From SFWF01 sp045638145 (GTDB lineage: Bacteria > Bacillota > Clostridia > Oscillospirales > Acutalibacteraceae), in the NCBI GenBank assembly GCA_045638145.1, contig JAZUAU010000008.1:1-43475 (forward strand): 43,475 bases of DNA, in the 5' to 3' direction. Below are positions 7,214-17,600 of the stretch, piece by piece. Positions within the stretch are counted from its first letter, which is position 1; the number at the start of each line of letters is the position of its first letter. Made by a program: the position numbers and the translations under genes. The notes below the pieces were generated by a model. The model was not told where the DNA came from and made no database searches. It saw only the letters and a program-made list of their open reading frames with translations.

Positions 7214-7789
7214 ATGAAAAAAGAAGTACTTGTTGAAATTTCCGCAAGACACGTTCACGTGTCCGAAAAAGACCTCGAAATTCTTTTCGGTGAAGGCTAC
7301 AAGCTCACACCCAAAAAGGACCTTTCTCAGCCCGGTCAGTTTGCTTGCGAAGAGAGAGTTACCGTTGTAGGCTCTAAGCGTGAGCTCAAGGGTGTTTCCA
7401 TTCTTGGACCCTGCCGTAAGGCTACTCAGATTGAGCTTTCTCTTACCGATGCCCGTTCTATCGGCGTTGCAGCCCCCATCCGCGAGTCTGGCGACGTTGC
7501 AGGCAGCGGCGCTTGCAAGCTTGTTGGTCCTTGCGGCGAGGTTGAGCTTACCGAAGGCGTTATCGCTGCAAAGCGTCATATACATATGACCCCCGAAGAT
7601 GCTGAAAAGTATGGCATCAAGGACACTCAGATTGTTTCGGTTAAGATTCCCACCGAAGGCAGAGCTCTTATTTTTAACGACGTTGTAGCAAGAGTTAGCC
7701 CTTCCTACGCACTCGCAATGCACCTTGATACCGACGAGGCAAACGCTGCAGGTATCCCCGGCAGCTGCCTAGGAGAAATCCTTGACTAA
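7214..7789 (+). CDS. pduL: Phosphate propanoyltransferase / phosphotransacylase (PduL type)
   Basis: 191 residues, full length for the PduL family. The protein interconverts an acyl-CoA plus phosphate with acyl-phosphate plus CoA. The zinc-ligand histidine signatures are visible in two duplicated halves: SARHVHVS near the N-terminus and AKRHIHMTPEDA at mid-protein, with ALAMHLDTDEAN near the end. There is no N-terminal encapsulation peptide and no microcompartment gene nearby, so it is more likely a cytosolic phosphotransacetylase for acetate/ATP formation than a Pdu shell enzyme. aaggagataatgaaaa precedes ATG 7214. It overlaps hemW by 8 nt. Confidence 0.93.
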   Translation: MKKEVLVEISARHVHVSEKDLEILFGEGYKLTPKKDLSQPGQFACEERVTVVGSKRELKGVSILGPCRKATQIELSLTDARSIGVAAPIRESGDVAGSGACKLVGPCGEVELTEGVIAAKRHIHMTPEDAEKYGIKDTQIVSVKIPTEGRALIFNDVVARVSPSYALAMHLDTDEANAAGIPGSCLGEILD

Positions 7790-8870
7790 AGGACTTTACA
7801 TACACATACCCTTTTGTGAGCGAAAGTGTAACTACTGCGATTTTTATTCGGGCAGTTTTTCTAGCGATACAAAAACGCGGTATGTCGACAAGTTATGTGG
7901 TGAAATAAAGAAATGGGGCAGACTAAACACCTGCCCCATTGATACTATTTATTTTGGCGGAGGCACTCCTTCCCTGCTTTCATCGTCAGAACTTCGTAAA
8001 ATCATCACTGAAATACGCACTTCTTTTACAGTTACCGAAGATGCCGAAATCACCTGTGAGATAAATCCGAGCGACGACCCCGAGTTTATTAAAACGGCAG
8101 CAAAGTTAGGTGTTAATAGACTATCTGTAGGAATTCAAAGCTCATGTGATAAAGAGCTTCAAATTCTTGGCAGACGGCATTCTTTTGCCGATGCAGTAAA
8201 CACCATAAAGGCTGCAAAAAACCTCGGGATATCCAATATTTCGGTTGATATTATGATAGGTCTTCCAAACAGCAGTATAGATTCGCTTAATAGCACTCTT
8301 AAGGATATTCTTTCATTAGACGTTCCACATATTTCTTCATACATTTTAAAAATCGAGGAAAGCACGCCCTTTTATAAAAGTGGTATTGTACTCCCAGAAG
8401 AAGATGAGGTTTCTGACCAATATCTTTATATATCTAAAATGCTTCGCTCTGCTGGCTATGAACATTACGAGATTTCAAATTTTGCGAAATTAGGGTTCCA
8501 GAGCCGACACAATAATAAGTATTGGAATTCGGAAGAATATATTGGAATCGGCCCTGCCGCTCACTCGTTTTTCGAGGGTAAGCGTTTCTATTATACGCGA
8601 AGTATAGAATCCTTTATGACCGAGCCCAAAACCGTAGACGACGGTACGGGCGGTGACAATCAGGAATTTATAATGCTTGCACTTAGACTCTCTAAGGGTC
8701 TAGTTTTCAAGACTTATGAAAATAAATTCGGAAAGTTACCGAATAAATTTATAAATCGCGCCCGCTCCTTCAATGGACTTTGTATCGTAGACGATGAAGC
8801 CATCCACTTAACCGATGAAGGTATGCTCCTTTCAAACACCATTATTTCAGAGCTTATTGAGGTATTATAA
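7782..8870 (+). CDS. hemW: Radical SAM heme chaperone HemW-like protein
   Basis: 362 residues. The radical-SAM motif is CERKCNYCDFYS (CxxxCxYC), followed by DTIYFGGGTPSLL, AEITCEINPSD, GVNRLSVGIQS and SVDIMIGLPNSS, the order seen in HemW. Proteins of this clade were once called oxygen-independent coproporphyrinogen oxidase but act as heme-binding chaperones (established for the family). The C-terminal HemN-like domain is present (EYIGIGPAAHSF). The start is TTG 7782, supported by aggagaaatcc directly before it. It overlaps the pduL stop, so the genes are translationally coupled. Confidence 0.9.
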   Translation: MTKGLYIHIPFCERKCNYCDFYSGSFSSDTKTRYVDKLCGEIKKWGRLNTCPIDTIYFGGGTPSLLSSSELRKIITEIRTSFTVTEDAEITCEINPSDDPEFIKTAAKLGVNRLSVGIQSSCDKELQILGRRHSFADAVNTIKAAKNLGISNISVDIMIGLPNSSIDSLNSTLKDILSLDVPHISSYILKIEESTPFYKSGIVLPEEDEVSDQYLYISKMLRSAGYEHYEISNFAKLGFQSRHNNKYWNSEEYIGIGPAAHSFFEGKRFYYTRSIESFMTEPKTVDDGTGGDNQEFIMLALRLSKGLVFKTYENKFGKLPNKFINRARSFNGLCIVDDEAIHLTDEGMLLSNTIISELIEVL

Positions 8871-9475
8871 TGAAAACTTATAAAATTCACCTTATCCGCC
8901 ACGGACTTACCGAAGGCAACCTTGCACAGCAGTATATCGGAAGAACAGACCTTCCCCTTTGCGGTGCGGGTGTAGCACAGCTAAAGCAATATGCCGAGGA
9001 AAATGACTACCCAAAGGTTGACCGTGTTTATTCAAGCCCCATGCTACGCGCAGTACAGTCAGCAAGAATTCTTTACCCTTCAAAGGACATTCAGACTGTA
9101 GACAATCTTCGCGAAATAGACTTTGGTGATTTTGAGGGCAAGACCGCAAATGAGCTTGAAGCAAATCCCGCCTATGCAGACTGGGCAGCAGGCAGAATAA
9201 ACGCTACGCCCAACGGTGAAGATAACAGAGAATTTGCAAAGCGCCTTTGTGTCGGACTAAATGAAATAGTGCGCGATATGATGGCAAAGAAAGCCGAGCA
9301 CGCAGCAGTTATTATGCACGGCGGTGCAATTATGATGCTGCTCTCTGCCTGCGCACTACCACGAAAGAATATGGTTGAATGGACCTGTCCCGCAGGCAGC
9401 GGTTTCACTCTGCTCATAACCCCCTCTCTCTATCACTCTAGCGGAGTCGTTGAGGTTGTGGATTATATAGGATAA
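8870..9475 (+). CDS. Histidine phosphatase family protein
   Basis: 201 residues of the phosphoglycerate mutase/CobC-like branch-1 histidine phosphatase fold. The catalytic motif is LIRHGLTEGN with the phospho-accepting His; VYSSPMLRAVQSA carries the second Arg, LREIDFGDFEGKT the acidic residue, and VIMHGGAIMML the second catalytic His. The substrate cannot be told from sequence: candidates include sugar phosphates and alpha-ribazole phosphate. The ATG overlaps the hemW TAA by 1 nt, so it is the last gene of this transcript, which ends at the 9481-9509 hairpin. Confidence 0.88.
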   Translation: MKTYKIHLIRHGLTEGNLAQQYIGRTDLPLCGAGVAQLKQYAEENDYPKVDRVYSSPMLRAVQSARILYPSKDIQTVDNLREIDFGDFEGKTANELEANPAYADWAAGRINATPNGEDNREFAKRLCVGLNEIVRDMMAKKAEHAAVIMHGGAIMMLLSACALPRKNMVEWTCPAGSGFTLLITPSLYHSSGVVEVVDYIG

Positions 9476-9480
9476 TTACA

Positions 9481-9510
9481 AAAGGCAGTAACAAACGGTT
9501 ACTGCCTTTT
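9481..9510. terminator. Bidirectional terminator between convergent genes
   Basis: aaaggcagtaac (9481-9492), loop aaacg, gttactgccttt (9498-9509): a perfect 12-bp stem between the convergent phosphatase gene and the ABC transporter gene. Confidence 0.85.
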
Positions 9511-9511
9511 A

Positions 9512-11713
9512 TTAATTCATCTCACTCATTTCACGTTGTGCCATTACGAGGCCGTAGTAAATGCCTTCTTTTTGCATAAGCTCGTCGTGGGTGCCGATTT
9601 CGGCTATACCACCCTTATCAAGCACAACAAGTCGGGTTGCATTTCTAAGGGTTGAAAGTCTGTGGGCAATCGCAACGGTGGTACGCTCTTTGGATAGATT
9701 TGCAAGTGCATCCTGAATCTGCTTTTCAGTTTCGGTATCGAGTGATGCCGTTGCTTCATCAAGAATAAGTATCTTTGGGTTGTGAAGCAAGGCTCTTGCA
9801 ATCGCTATTCTCTGACGCTCGCCGCCCGAAAGGGTCGAGCCCTTCTCTCCTACCCTTGTGTTGTAGCCGTCGGGTAGATTTGAAATAAAATCGTGACATC
9901 CAGAAAGCTTTGCTACCTTGATTATTTCTTCCCTTGTGGCCTTTGGCTTTGCATAGGCAATATTTTGATAAACCGAGCCCGAGAAAAGGAAGGTTTCTTG
10001 CAAAACTACGCCCATTTGAGAGCGAAGCGATTCCTGAGATATATTGCGGATATCTACTCCATCAATTTCAATGCTTCCCTCTTCTACATCGTACATTCTC
10101 ATTATAAGGTTAATAAGGGTTGATTTACCAACACCCGAAGCACCCACTAGCCCAACAAACTCGCCTTTTTTGATATCGAGGTTTATCTTATGAAGCACCT
10201 CGTTTCCTCCGTCATAGCCGAAGCAAACGTCACGAAGTTTAATATTTCCCTCAATCTTAAGGTCAACCGGTTTTTCCGCATCCGACACTTCAACCGTTTC
10301 ATCAAGTATCTCGTAAATCTTCGCGGACGAGGTTGTGAAGCGCATTAAGTGGCGTGGAATCATAGCAATCATGCGAAGCGGGGCGTAAATCATTCCTGCA
10401 TATGATGAGAACTGCGCCATTTCGCCAAGTGTCATTTTACCGTTCAAGATAGCGTTTCCAACATAGAAAAGAATAATATATTCACCGAAGCTGATTAAAA
10501 ATCTTAAAATCGGCATTAAAATACTCCAGATGCAGTCACTCTTTTCTTGAAGCAATTTTTCCTGCTCGGCCGAATTGCTAAAACGCTCATATTCTCTATG
10601 CTCAGTCCCAAACGACTTTACAACACGGATTCCCGAGAAAATATCGTGAAGAATGGAATTAGTTTTGCTTGCCGTCTGCCAACGCTTATGAAAAAGCACC
10701 CTCATAAACCGCCAGAAAAGTCTGAAGGAAAGAACGACTATCGGGGTAGGCACTATTATCATTAAGAACAAAACTGGGTCGTATGTAAGTAGGAATACAC
10801 CTACAACAAGAAAGATTGTAAGCTGCTCGAGTACGCTAGGCAAATAGTTTACAAGAAAGTTTTCTACCTGTGCTGTATCGGAGGTGACCCTGTGCATAAG
10901 ATCGCCCGATTCCCTTTTGGAAATCTTGCCGATGCCGAGTCGCTGAATTTTTTCAAAAAGCTTGTTTCTAAGGTCAACTATCATCTTGTTGCTCGCATGA
11001 ATTAGCAGATGAGTACGAAAAGCAGAAAAACCCTTTAAAGCAAGCTCAACCCCAAGCATTGAAAACATTATAAGAACGAAATTGCCGATATTGACTGAAT
11101 GTGAATTCGGATTCTTGATAAAGCCGTCTACAGCTACTCTATTAAGAAAAGGAAGCAGCAAATTTAGTCCGCTTATGGCAAAGAACATAAATACCGATGC
11201 AAAAATAAAGCCTTTATAAGGTGTCAAAAGCGCCCAAGTTCCAACCAGAACCTTTTTGCGGTCAACACAATGCAAACAGGTTTCGCTTCCTTGTCTGTAT
11301 GGGCGTCCGCATTTGGGACATTTCTTCTCGGTATCCTTTTTTTGTAAAATGTTTCCTTCAAGTACAGAGTTAATTCTGCGAACAGCCTTTGTAATTTTAT
11401 CGGAATATGTATTATCGCTGCGGCAAAGAAGAAAAACCTCGCCGTCCTTTTTATGGCAGAACACAAGGATACAGCCTACTGCCAAATCGGCGGTAAGCTT
11501 TTCTATTTCGCTGCAGAGAAATGCTGTCGCAACCTCATCGTTTACTATAACCCGCAATTCTTCCTTATCACAGGTTACAATACCATCCGTGCGGGAATTG
11601 ATGTCCTCTGCAGAAAGATTGAATCTGAAGCCGCAAAGCTGATTTTTTGCCGTTCCTTCGGACAAAACAGCCGCAAGCCTCTCCTTAATGTCCTTCTGTT
11701 TTTGTTTTTTCAT
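9512..11713 (-). CDS. ABC transporter half-exporter with N-terminal zinc ribbon (second subunit)
   Basis: 733 residues. Residues 1-~125 form an unfamiliar soluble domain. A zinc ribbon, CPKC...CLHC (about 132-149), follows, then an ABC type-1 six-helix exporter domain and a C-terminal ATPase. Walker A is GLVGASGVGKSTLINL, the signature LSGGERQRIAIARAL, Walker B ILILDEATASLD, and the H-loop VAIAHRLSTL. All catalytic motifs are intact. It overlaps the DUF1854 gene by 4 nt and has a paralogous partner upstream, so the pair probably forms a heterodimeric exporter. Substrate unknown. DUF1854/ABC pairs have been linked to cyanophycin metabolism in annotation schemes (recalled, not checked), but no cyanophycin gene is seen here. 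Confidence 0.85.
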   Translation of the reverse strand: MKKQKQKDIKERLAAVLSEGTAKNQLCGFRFNLSAEDINSRTDGIVTCDKEELRVIVNDEVATAFLCSEIEKLTADLAVGCILVFCHKKDGEVFLLCRSDNTYSDKITKAVRRINSVLEGNILQKKDTEKKCPKCGRPYRQGSETCLHCVDRKKVLVGTWALLTPYKGFIFASVFMFFAISGLNLLLPFLNRVAVDGFIKNPNSHSVNIGNFVLIMFSMLGVELALKGFSAFRTHLLIHASNKMIVDLRNKLFEKIQRLGIGKISKRESGDLMHRVTSDTAQVENFLVNYLPSVLEQLTIFLVVGVFLLTYDPVLFLMIIVPTPIVVLSFRLFWRFMRVLFHKRWQTASKTNSILHDIFSGIRVVKSFGTEHREYERFSNSAEQEKLLQEKSDCIWSILMPILRFLISFGEYIILFYVGNAILNGKMTLGEMAQFSSYAGMIYAPLRMIAMIPRHLMRFTTSSAKIYEILDETVEVSDAEKPVDLKIEGNIKLRDVCFGYDGGNEVLHKINLDIKKGEFVGLVGASGVGKSTLINLIMRMYDVEEGSIEIDGVDIRNISQESLRSQMGVVLQETFLFSGSVYQNIAYAKPKATREEIIKVAKLSGCHDFISNLPDGYNTRVGEKGSTLSGGERQRIAIARALLHNPKILILDEATASLDTETEKQIQDALANLSKERTTVAIAHRLSTLRNATRLVVLDKGGIAEIGTHDELMQKEGIYYGLVMAQREMSEMN

Positions 11714-12285
11714 AAATAAAGTTCTATTCTCTTATAGCTTTTTTTATCAAGAGCCTTTATGCTCTCTATTACAAATCTGTTTCCGTCAACGTCAAGAAGA
11801 ATTGCCTTATCCTCACCTGCACGAATGATATTTCTGAAGGTATCCTGCATCGTGAATTCCACGGTTCTTCCGTCGTTTGTTTTTACACTCCAATAGGAAA
11901 AACCGTAACGTTCCTTGAGGGACAGCACCTCGCTGATTTGGGGCTCGTAATATCTGCGTTGAAGCTCGGTTTTAAGAAGCTCTTCCACCTCGCCAAAATC
12001 GGAAACATCATAAATAAGTCCTATTTCGTTTTCCTCATCGTCAAGCACCGAAATATACTGCCAAAGCATATCAAACGGGAAGGAACGGCGAAGAGAAACC
12101 TTTGAATAGTGTTTTTCCTCTTCGGCCTTTTTAAGGGTCATCGACGGAAAGCCGTTCTTTGAAGAAAATTCGGCATTATCAGGTGTCAGGCGCAGTATTT
12201 TTGCTGAACTAACGGTTTTTCTGCCTCTTCGCGGGCCGATTGGACCACCGCGTCCCATCGGGGGCGGACCCATCATTCTACTCAT
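11710..12285 (-). CDS. DUF1854 domain protein accompanying the ABC exporters
   Basis: 191 residues with a short Gly/Pro/Met/Arg-rich N-terminus (MMGPPPMGRGGPIGPRRG) and then a DUF1854-type beta-rich domain (RRSFPFDMLWQYISVLDDE, RYYEPQISEVLSLKERYG, DGRTVEFTMQDTFRNI). There is no signal peptide or membrane segment, so it is probably a cytosolic accessory to the two ABC proteins it lies between. ATG 12285 is chosen because ggagag lies just upstream and it clears the neighbouring gene, whereas the longer in-frame start would overlap the upstream gene by ~68 nt. The 4-nt overlap with the downstream transporter suggests coupled translation. Biochemical role unknown. Confidence 0.8.
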   Translation of the reverse strand: MSRMMGPPPMGRGGPIGPRRGRKTVSSAKILRLTPDNAEFSSKNGFPSMTLKKAEEEKHYSKVSLRRSFPFDMLWQYISVLDDEENEIGLIYDVSDFGEVEELLKTELQRRYYEPQISEVLSLKERYGFSYWSVKTNDGRTVEFTMQDTFRNIIRAGEDKAILLDVDGNRFVIESIKALDKKSYKRIELYL

Positions 12286-12295
12286 ATTTTCTCTC

Positions 12296-14578
12296 CTATT
12301 CTGTAATTCCTGCGTTCTTAAGAGCTTCTGCCTGCAGGGTGTAAAGTTTATTGTATACGCCATCTTCTATCGCCAAAAGCTCGGCGTGAGTTCCACTTTC
12401 AACGACCTTACCATGCTCGATAACTATAAGCTTATCTGCGTCGCGAAGGGTAGAAAGTCGGTGGGCAATCATTATCGTTGTTTTTCCTCTGGTAAGCTCT
12501 GTTAGAGCATTTTGAATGATTTTTTCTGTCTTTGTATCCATTGCCGCGGTTGCTTCGTCGAGTATTAAAATCTTGGGATCGCGAAGAAGCGCTCTTGCAA
12601 TTGATAATCTTTGACGCTCGCCGCCCGAAAGGTCCTTATAGCCCGTTCCGATTTTTGTGTTATATCCGTTAGGTAGTTTTACGATAAAATCGTGCGCACC
12701 TGCAAATTTTGAAGCTTTGATTACCTCTTCGTAGGTTGCTGCGGGGCAGGCATATCTAATATTATCAAGGATAGATCCCATAAATAAATATGTTTCCTGC
12801 GAAACGATAGCTATGTTTTCATAAAGGGCCTTGAAGGACAAATCCTTAACGTTTATCCCGTCAATAAGCACCTTGCCCTCATCGGTATCGTAAAGGCGCA
12901 TTATAAGGTTTGCAATAGTGCTCTTTCCTGCGCCCGTATGCCCGACTATTCCAAGAATTTTGCCCTCTTCGGCAAGGAAAGATACGTCATCGATAACCTT
13001 TCTATGCTTCGAATATCCAAAATCAACCTTCCTGAACTCCACCCTACCCTCTATTCTTTCGGGCGTAACTGCATCGGGCTTTTCGGATATTTCAGGTTCG
13101 GTATCGTATATCTCAAAGAGTCTTTGCAGAGAATTAGTACAGGACGCCGACCAGTTTATCATATTAGAGAAGAAGTTCATAGGGGCATAAATCATATTGA
13201 TATATGCAGTAAAGGTTATAAGCTCGCCATAGGTCATATTGCCCTGCATCACCATATAGCCGCCGACGCCGAGAGCAATAATATTACCAAGATATAAAAG
13301 ATAGCTTATCGCGGGATAAGACCAATTATTGAACACTGCAAGCTTCCGGTTTCCCTTTGCGGCGCGCTTGTTGTTATAGTCAAATCTTAATATTTCTGCC
13401 TCTTCTTTAGAAAAGGCCTTAACAACGCGGATGCCACCAATTACGTCGGCCAATCCAGAGTTCATACTTCTTGAGCCTGAATATTTTACTGCATTCAGTT
13501 TTTTGCTAACTCCATAAGTTTTACGAAGCAGAAAGAAGAATAGCGGCACTGTTGCAAGTGATAATACCGCAAGCAGCGGGCTCATACTAAAGAGAATTAC
13601 CACTAAAACAATAACCTGAACAATGTTTATGAGAAAATAAGGCACACCATCGCAGAAGAAGGAATAAATAGTATTTGAATCCTCGTTTACCTGTGTCATA
13701 AGTCCGCCCGTCTGACGGCCTGTAAAAAAACGCATTGATAGCTTTTCAATAGCACCAAATATTGTTTTTTTTAGGTCGAAAACCACCCGTGCAGCGATTT
13801 TTGTAGAAACGTATCCGTTTATCATATCGGCTATATGAGACAAAACCTGGGTTGCTACAACGATTCCTACAGCAAGGAGAACCTCACCGTAAAGTACGCT
13901 TCCCTCGGTCAGAATCTTATCATAGAAAAAGCCCTTTGAAAAATAAGGTACAATTATACTTGTTGCGGTAAGTAACAAAAGAGAGGCCAAAAGTATTACA
14001 AGTTCTTTTTTATACTTTAAGAGGAACTTTGCAAACCGAGAATAAAGCTTGCCCTTTTCCATACAGCGTGGGCAAATCTTTCGATTTCGATCGGGGTATC
14101 TCATATTACAGTGAGGACAGCGGTTTTCCTTGGGGTCGTCCTCGGCATCCATTATGAATTCGGGAGAGGTTATCTCCCCTTTTTTTATTCTTTGGAAATA
14201 CTTTGAGAAAAGCCCTGCATCGGCTTTACAGAAATTTGTCATAGCAGTAAGACAAATAGTTTCGCCCTGGTCTGTTTTAGCAACAAGGCGGGAGGAAGAC
14301 AAAAGTTCTTCTACAAAAACAGATTCTATATTTTGGGTTTTATAAATATCGAATCTTTGCTGATTAAGTATGGTTTCGAGTCCTTTTTTACCCTTTTCAA
14401 GCGATTCTGTGCCCGAAATTACAAAAAGAGAGTCTGCCGTTGTGCCAACGTAGGTATCACAAAATACGTGCTCAGAATTCATATCGCAATATACTATAAG
14501 AATAATCTCTTCACGTTTTATTGCGTTTTGCTCGGCAATATCATAAATATATTGCTGTATTTTTCCAAATTCTTCCAT
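12296..14578 (-). CDS. ABC transporter half-exporter with N-terminal zinc ribbon (first subunit)
   Basis: About 760 residues. An unfamiliar N-terminal domain (1-~150) precedes a zinc ribbon CPHC...CPRC (about 154-172), then an ABC exporter membrane domain and an ATPase with Walker A GIVGHTGAGKSTIANL, signature DLSGGERQRLSIARAL, Walker B ILILDEATAAMD and H-loop IMIAHRLSTL. It is paralogous in layout to the second ABC protein of the operon, although the N-terminal domains differ in sequence. ATG 14578 is preferred over GTG 14584 because ggagag is then at proper distance. It is the first gene of the three-gene unit. Substrate unknown. A cytosolic zinc ribbon on both halves is unusual for exporters and may mediate partner contacts. 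Confidence 0.85.
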   Translation of the reverse strand: MEEFGKIQQYIYDIAEQNAIKREEIILIVYCDMNSEHVFCDTYVGTTADSLFVISGTESLEKGKKGLETILNQQRFDIYKTQNIESVFVEELLSSSRLVAKTDQGETICLTAMTNFCKADAGLFSKYFQRIKKGEITSPEFIMDAEDDPKENRCPHCNMRYPDRNRKICPRCMEKGKLYSRFAKFLLKYKKELVILLASLLLLTATSIIVPYFSKGFFYDKILTEGSVLYGEVLLAVGIVVATQVLSHIADMINGYVSTKIAARVVFDLKKTIFGAIEKLSMRFFTGRQTGGLMTQVNEDSNTIYSFFCDGVPYFLINIVQVIVLVVILFSMSPLLAVLSLATVPLFFFLLRKTYGVSKKLNAVKYSGSRSMNSGLADVIGGIRVVKAFSKEEAEILRFDYNNKRAAKGNRKLAVFNNWSYPAISYLLYLGNIIALGVGGYMVMQGNMTYGELITFTAYINMIYAPMNFFSNMINWSASCTNSLQRLFEIYDTEPEISEKPDAVTPERIEGRVEFRKVDFGYSKHRKVIDDVSFLAEEGKILGIVGHTGAGKSTIANLIMRLYDTDEGKVLIDGINVKDLSFKALYENIAIVSQETYLFMGSILDNIRYACPAATYEEVIKASKFAGAHDFIVKLPNGYNTKIGTGYKDLSGGERQRLSIARALLRDPKILILDEATAAMDTKTEKIIQNALTELTRGKTTIMIAHRLSTLRDADKLIVIEHGKVVESGTHAELLAIEDGVYNKLYTLQAEALKNAGITE

Positions 14579-14611
14579 ATACACTCTCCTTTCATAATCA
14601 TATAAAATAGA

Positions 14612-14653
14612 TGCAAAGCAACAGACAGGGTGACCCCTATCTGTTGCTTTCTT
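14612..14653 (-). terminator. Terminator of the purine operon
   Basis: aaagcaacagacaggg (14615-14630) with ccctatctgttgcttt (to 14650). The single mismatch on the plus strand becomes a G-U pair in the minus-strand RNA, and a T-run follows on that side, fitting termination after purL. Confidence 0.85.
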
Positions 14654-14655
14654 AA

Positions 14656-17600
14656 TTATAGTTTAAAGTAATTTACGGCTGACTGGAACATCTTGATATC
14701 ATAATTACCGGGAACATTCTTATAAAGACCGTCACACCATCTCTCAGAATGTCCCATCTTACCGAATACGCGACCGTCCGGAGAAAGGATACCCTCGATA
14801 GCGCATGTAGAGTCATTCGGGTTGAAGCGAACATCAGATGTCGGGTTGCCGTCAAGGTCTACATACTGAGTAGCAATCTGTCCGTTTGCGACAAGACGTT
14901 TAATTGTTTCATCATCCGCAAGGAATTTGCCCTCACCGTGGGAAATCGGAACGTCATAGATTTCGCCAACCTCGCATGCAGAAAGCCAAGGAGACTTGGT
15001 GGAAGCTATTCTTGTTCTTACAATTCTCGACTGGTGACGAGCTATTGTATTGAAGGTAAGGGTCGGGCAGGTTTCGTCGGTATCAATAATCTCTCCAAAT
15101 GGTACCAAACCGAGCTTGATTATGGCCTGAAAACCGTTACATACGCCGCACATAAGTCCGTCGCGATTTTTAAGAAGCTCGTTTACCTGCTCCTTTACGT
15201 CGCCGTTTCTAAAGAATGCGGTAATAAACTTGCCAGAACCGTCGGGCTCGTCGCCTCCCGAGAATCCACCGGGGATAAATACCATCTGTGCTTCCTTCAG
15301 TTGCTTTGCAAAATACTCAACAGATTCGGTGATACCCTGAGAGGTAAGGTTTTTAATAACGATAATTTCGGGCTCTGCGCCTGCTCTAGCCATTGCCTTT
15401 GCGGTATCAAACTCGCAGTTTGTACCGGGGAATACAGGAATGAGAACCTTAGGCTTTGCTACCTTAATAGCGGGTGCAAGTGTTGATTTTTCGTTGCAAG
15501 AGAAGACAGGAATCTCTCCCTTGCCCTGCGCGATATTACAGGAATATACGGGTTCGAGCTTATCCTCATAGGTCTTCTGAAGTGCTGTGAGGTCAACCGC
15601 TTTATCCTTATAGAGAATGACGTTTTCTGCGAGGGTTATACCGAGAGTTTTGCCAACATTGATATCCTCGGTAAGCTCAAGCACAAACGCACCGTAGTTG
15701 TATCCGAAGATGTCCTTCATATCGGTATTTTCTGCGAATGCAAAGCCTATTCCGTTACCGAAGCTCATCTTCATAACAGCCTCAGCAACACCGCCGAAGG
15801 TAGGAGTATAAGCGGCGGCACATTTGCCCGCCTTTACAAGCTCATAAACCTTATCATATATAGCAAGAAGCGACTCGGTTACGGGGAGTCCGTTCTCGTC
15901 ATAATCGGGACAGAGAAGAACTATCTTGCGGTCAGCTTTCTTGAATTCGGGAGAAATAATATTATCAATATCCTCGGTTGTTACTGCGAAGGAAACGAGG
16001 GTCGGAGGTACGTCAAGGTCTTCAAATGAGCCTGACATAGAGTCCTTACCACCGATAGCGGCGATTCCAAGCTCAACCTGTGCCTTAAATGCACCGAGAA
16101 GTGCGGCAAAGGGCTTGCCCCAGCGAGCAGCTTCCTTGCGAGGACGCTCAAAATACTCCTGGAAAGTGAGGTATACATCCTCAAACTTTGCACCTGAGGC
16201 AACAAGCTTTGAAACAGATTCAACAACTGCTAGATAAGCCGAATGATAGGGACTCTTCTCTGCAATATAGGGGTTATAGCCCCAGCTCATGAGCGAGCAG
16301 GTCTTTGCATCCTTCTTTTCAACTGATACCTTATGTACCATTGCCTGAATGGGGGTCTGCTGATGCTTACCACCGAAGGGCATGAGAACTGTGCCTGCAC
16401 CGATGGTAGAGTCGAAACGCTCAGAAAGTCCACGCTTTGAGCAAATGTTAAGGTTTTCGGCAAGAGCCATATATTCTTTGACGAAATCATCGCCAATATT
16501 CTTTTTATAAGAAGCAGGCTTTGTAGCGGCAACTGCGATTGACTTCGGAGCGCCGTTGGAATTAAGGAATTCACGGGAAATGTCGCATATCGCCTTACCG
16601 TTCCAGTTCATAACGAGTCGAGCTTCCTCGGTAACGCGTGCAACAACGGTAGCCTCAAGATTTTCCTTATCGGCAAGTGCCTTGAATGCGTCTACATCCT
16701 TTGCCTCAACAACAACTGCCATTCTTTCCTGAGATTCAGAAATTGCAAGCTCGGTACCGTCAAGTCCGTCGTACTTTTTTGGAACTGCGTTAAGGTCAAT
16801 AACAAGACCGTCTGCAAGCTCGCCAACAGCAACCGATACACCGCCTGCGCCGAAGTCATTACAACGCTTGATAAGGCGGGATGCCTCCGGATTACGGAAA
16901 AGTCTCTGAAGCTTACGTTCTTCGGGAGCATTACCCTTCTGAACCTCTGCACCGCAGGATTCAAGGGATTCTACAGTATGAGATTTGGAAGATCCCGTTG
17001 CACCGCCACAACCGTCACGACCTGTTCTGCCGCCGAGAAGGATAACGATATCTCCGTCCTCAGGGCGCTCACGGCGTACGTTTTCAGCAGGAGCGGCAGC
17101 AATAACAGCGCCGATTTCCATTCTCTTTGCGGCATAGCCGTCGTGGAAAAGCTCGTCTACCTGACCTGTTGCAAGACCAATCTGGTTACCATAGGAAGAA
17201 TAACCTGCAGCAGCGGTTGTAACAATCTTTCTCTGAGGAAGCTTGCCCTCAAGAGTTTCACTAAGGGGGCGAAGCGGGTCAGCTGCACCAGTTACACGCA
17301 TTGCGGCATAAACGTAAGAACGTCCCGAAAGCGGGTCGCGGATAGCTCCGCCGATACAGGTAGCAGCGCCACCGAAGGGCTCGATTTCGGTAGGATGGTT
17401 GTGAGTCTCATTTTTGAAGAGAAGAAGCCAATCCTGCTCCTCACCCTCAACGTTTACCTTAATTTTAACAGTACAAGCATTGATTTCTTCAGATTCATCA
17501 AGCTTGTCGAGTTTACCCTGTGAACGCAAATACTTCGCAGCTAATGTACCGATATCCATAAGGGTAACGGGCTTTGTTCTGCCGAGTTTTCTTCTTATAT

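Noticed and set aside
7214..7789. A microcompartment operon around pduL
   Set aside because: No shell proteins, no diol or ethanolamine enzymes, and no encapsulation peptide on PduL; its neighbours are hemW and a phosphatase.
14749..15486. A 245-codon plus-strand frame
   Set aside because: Antisense to the glutaminase end of purL; no coding evidence.
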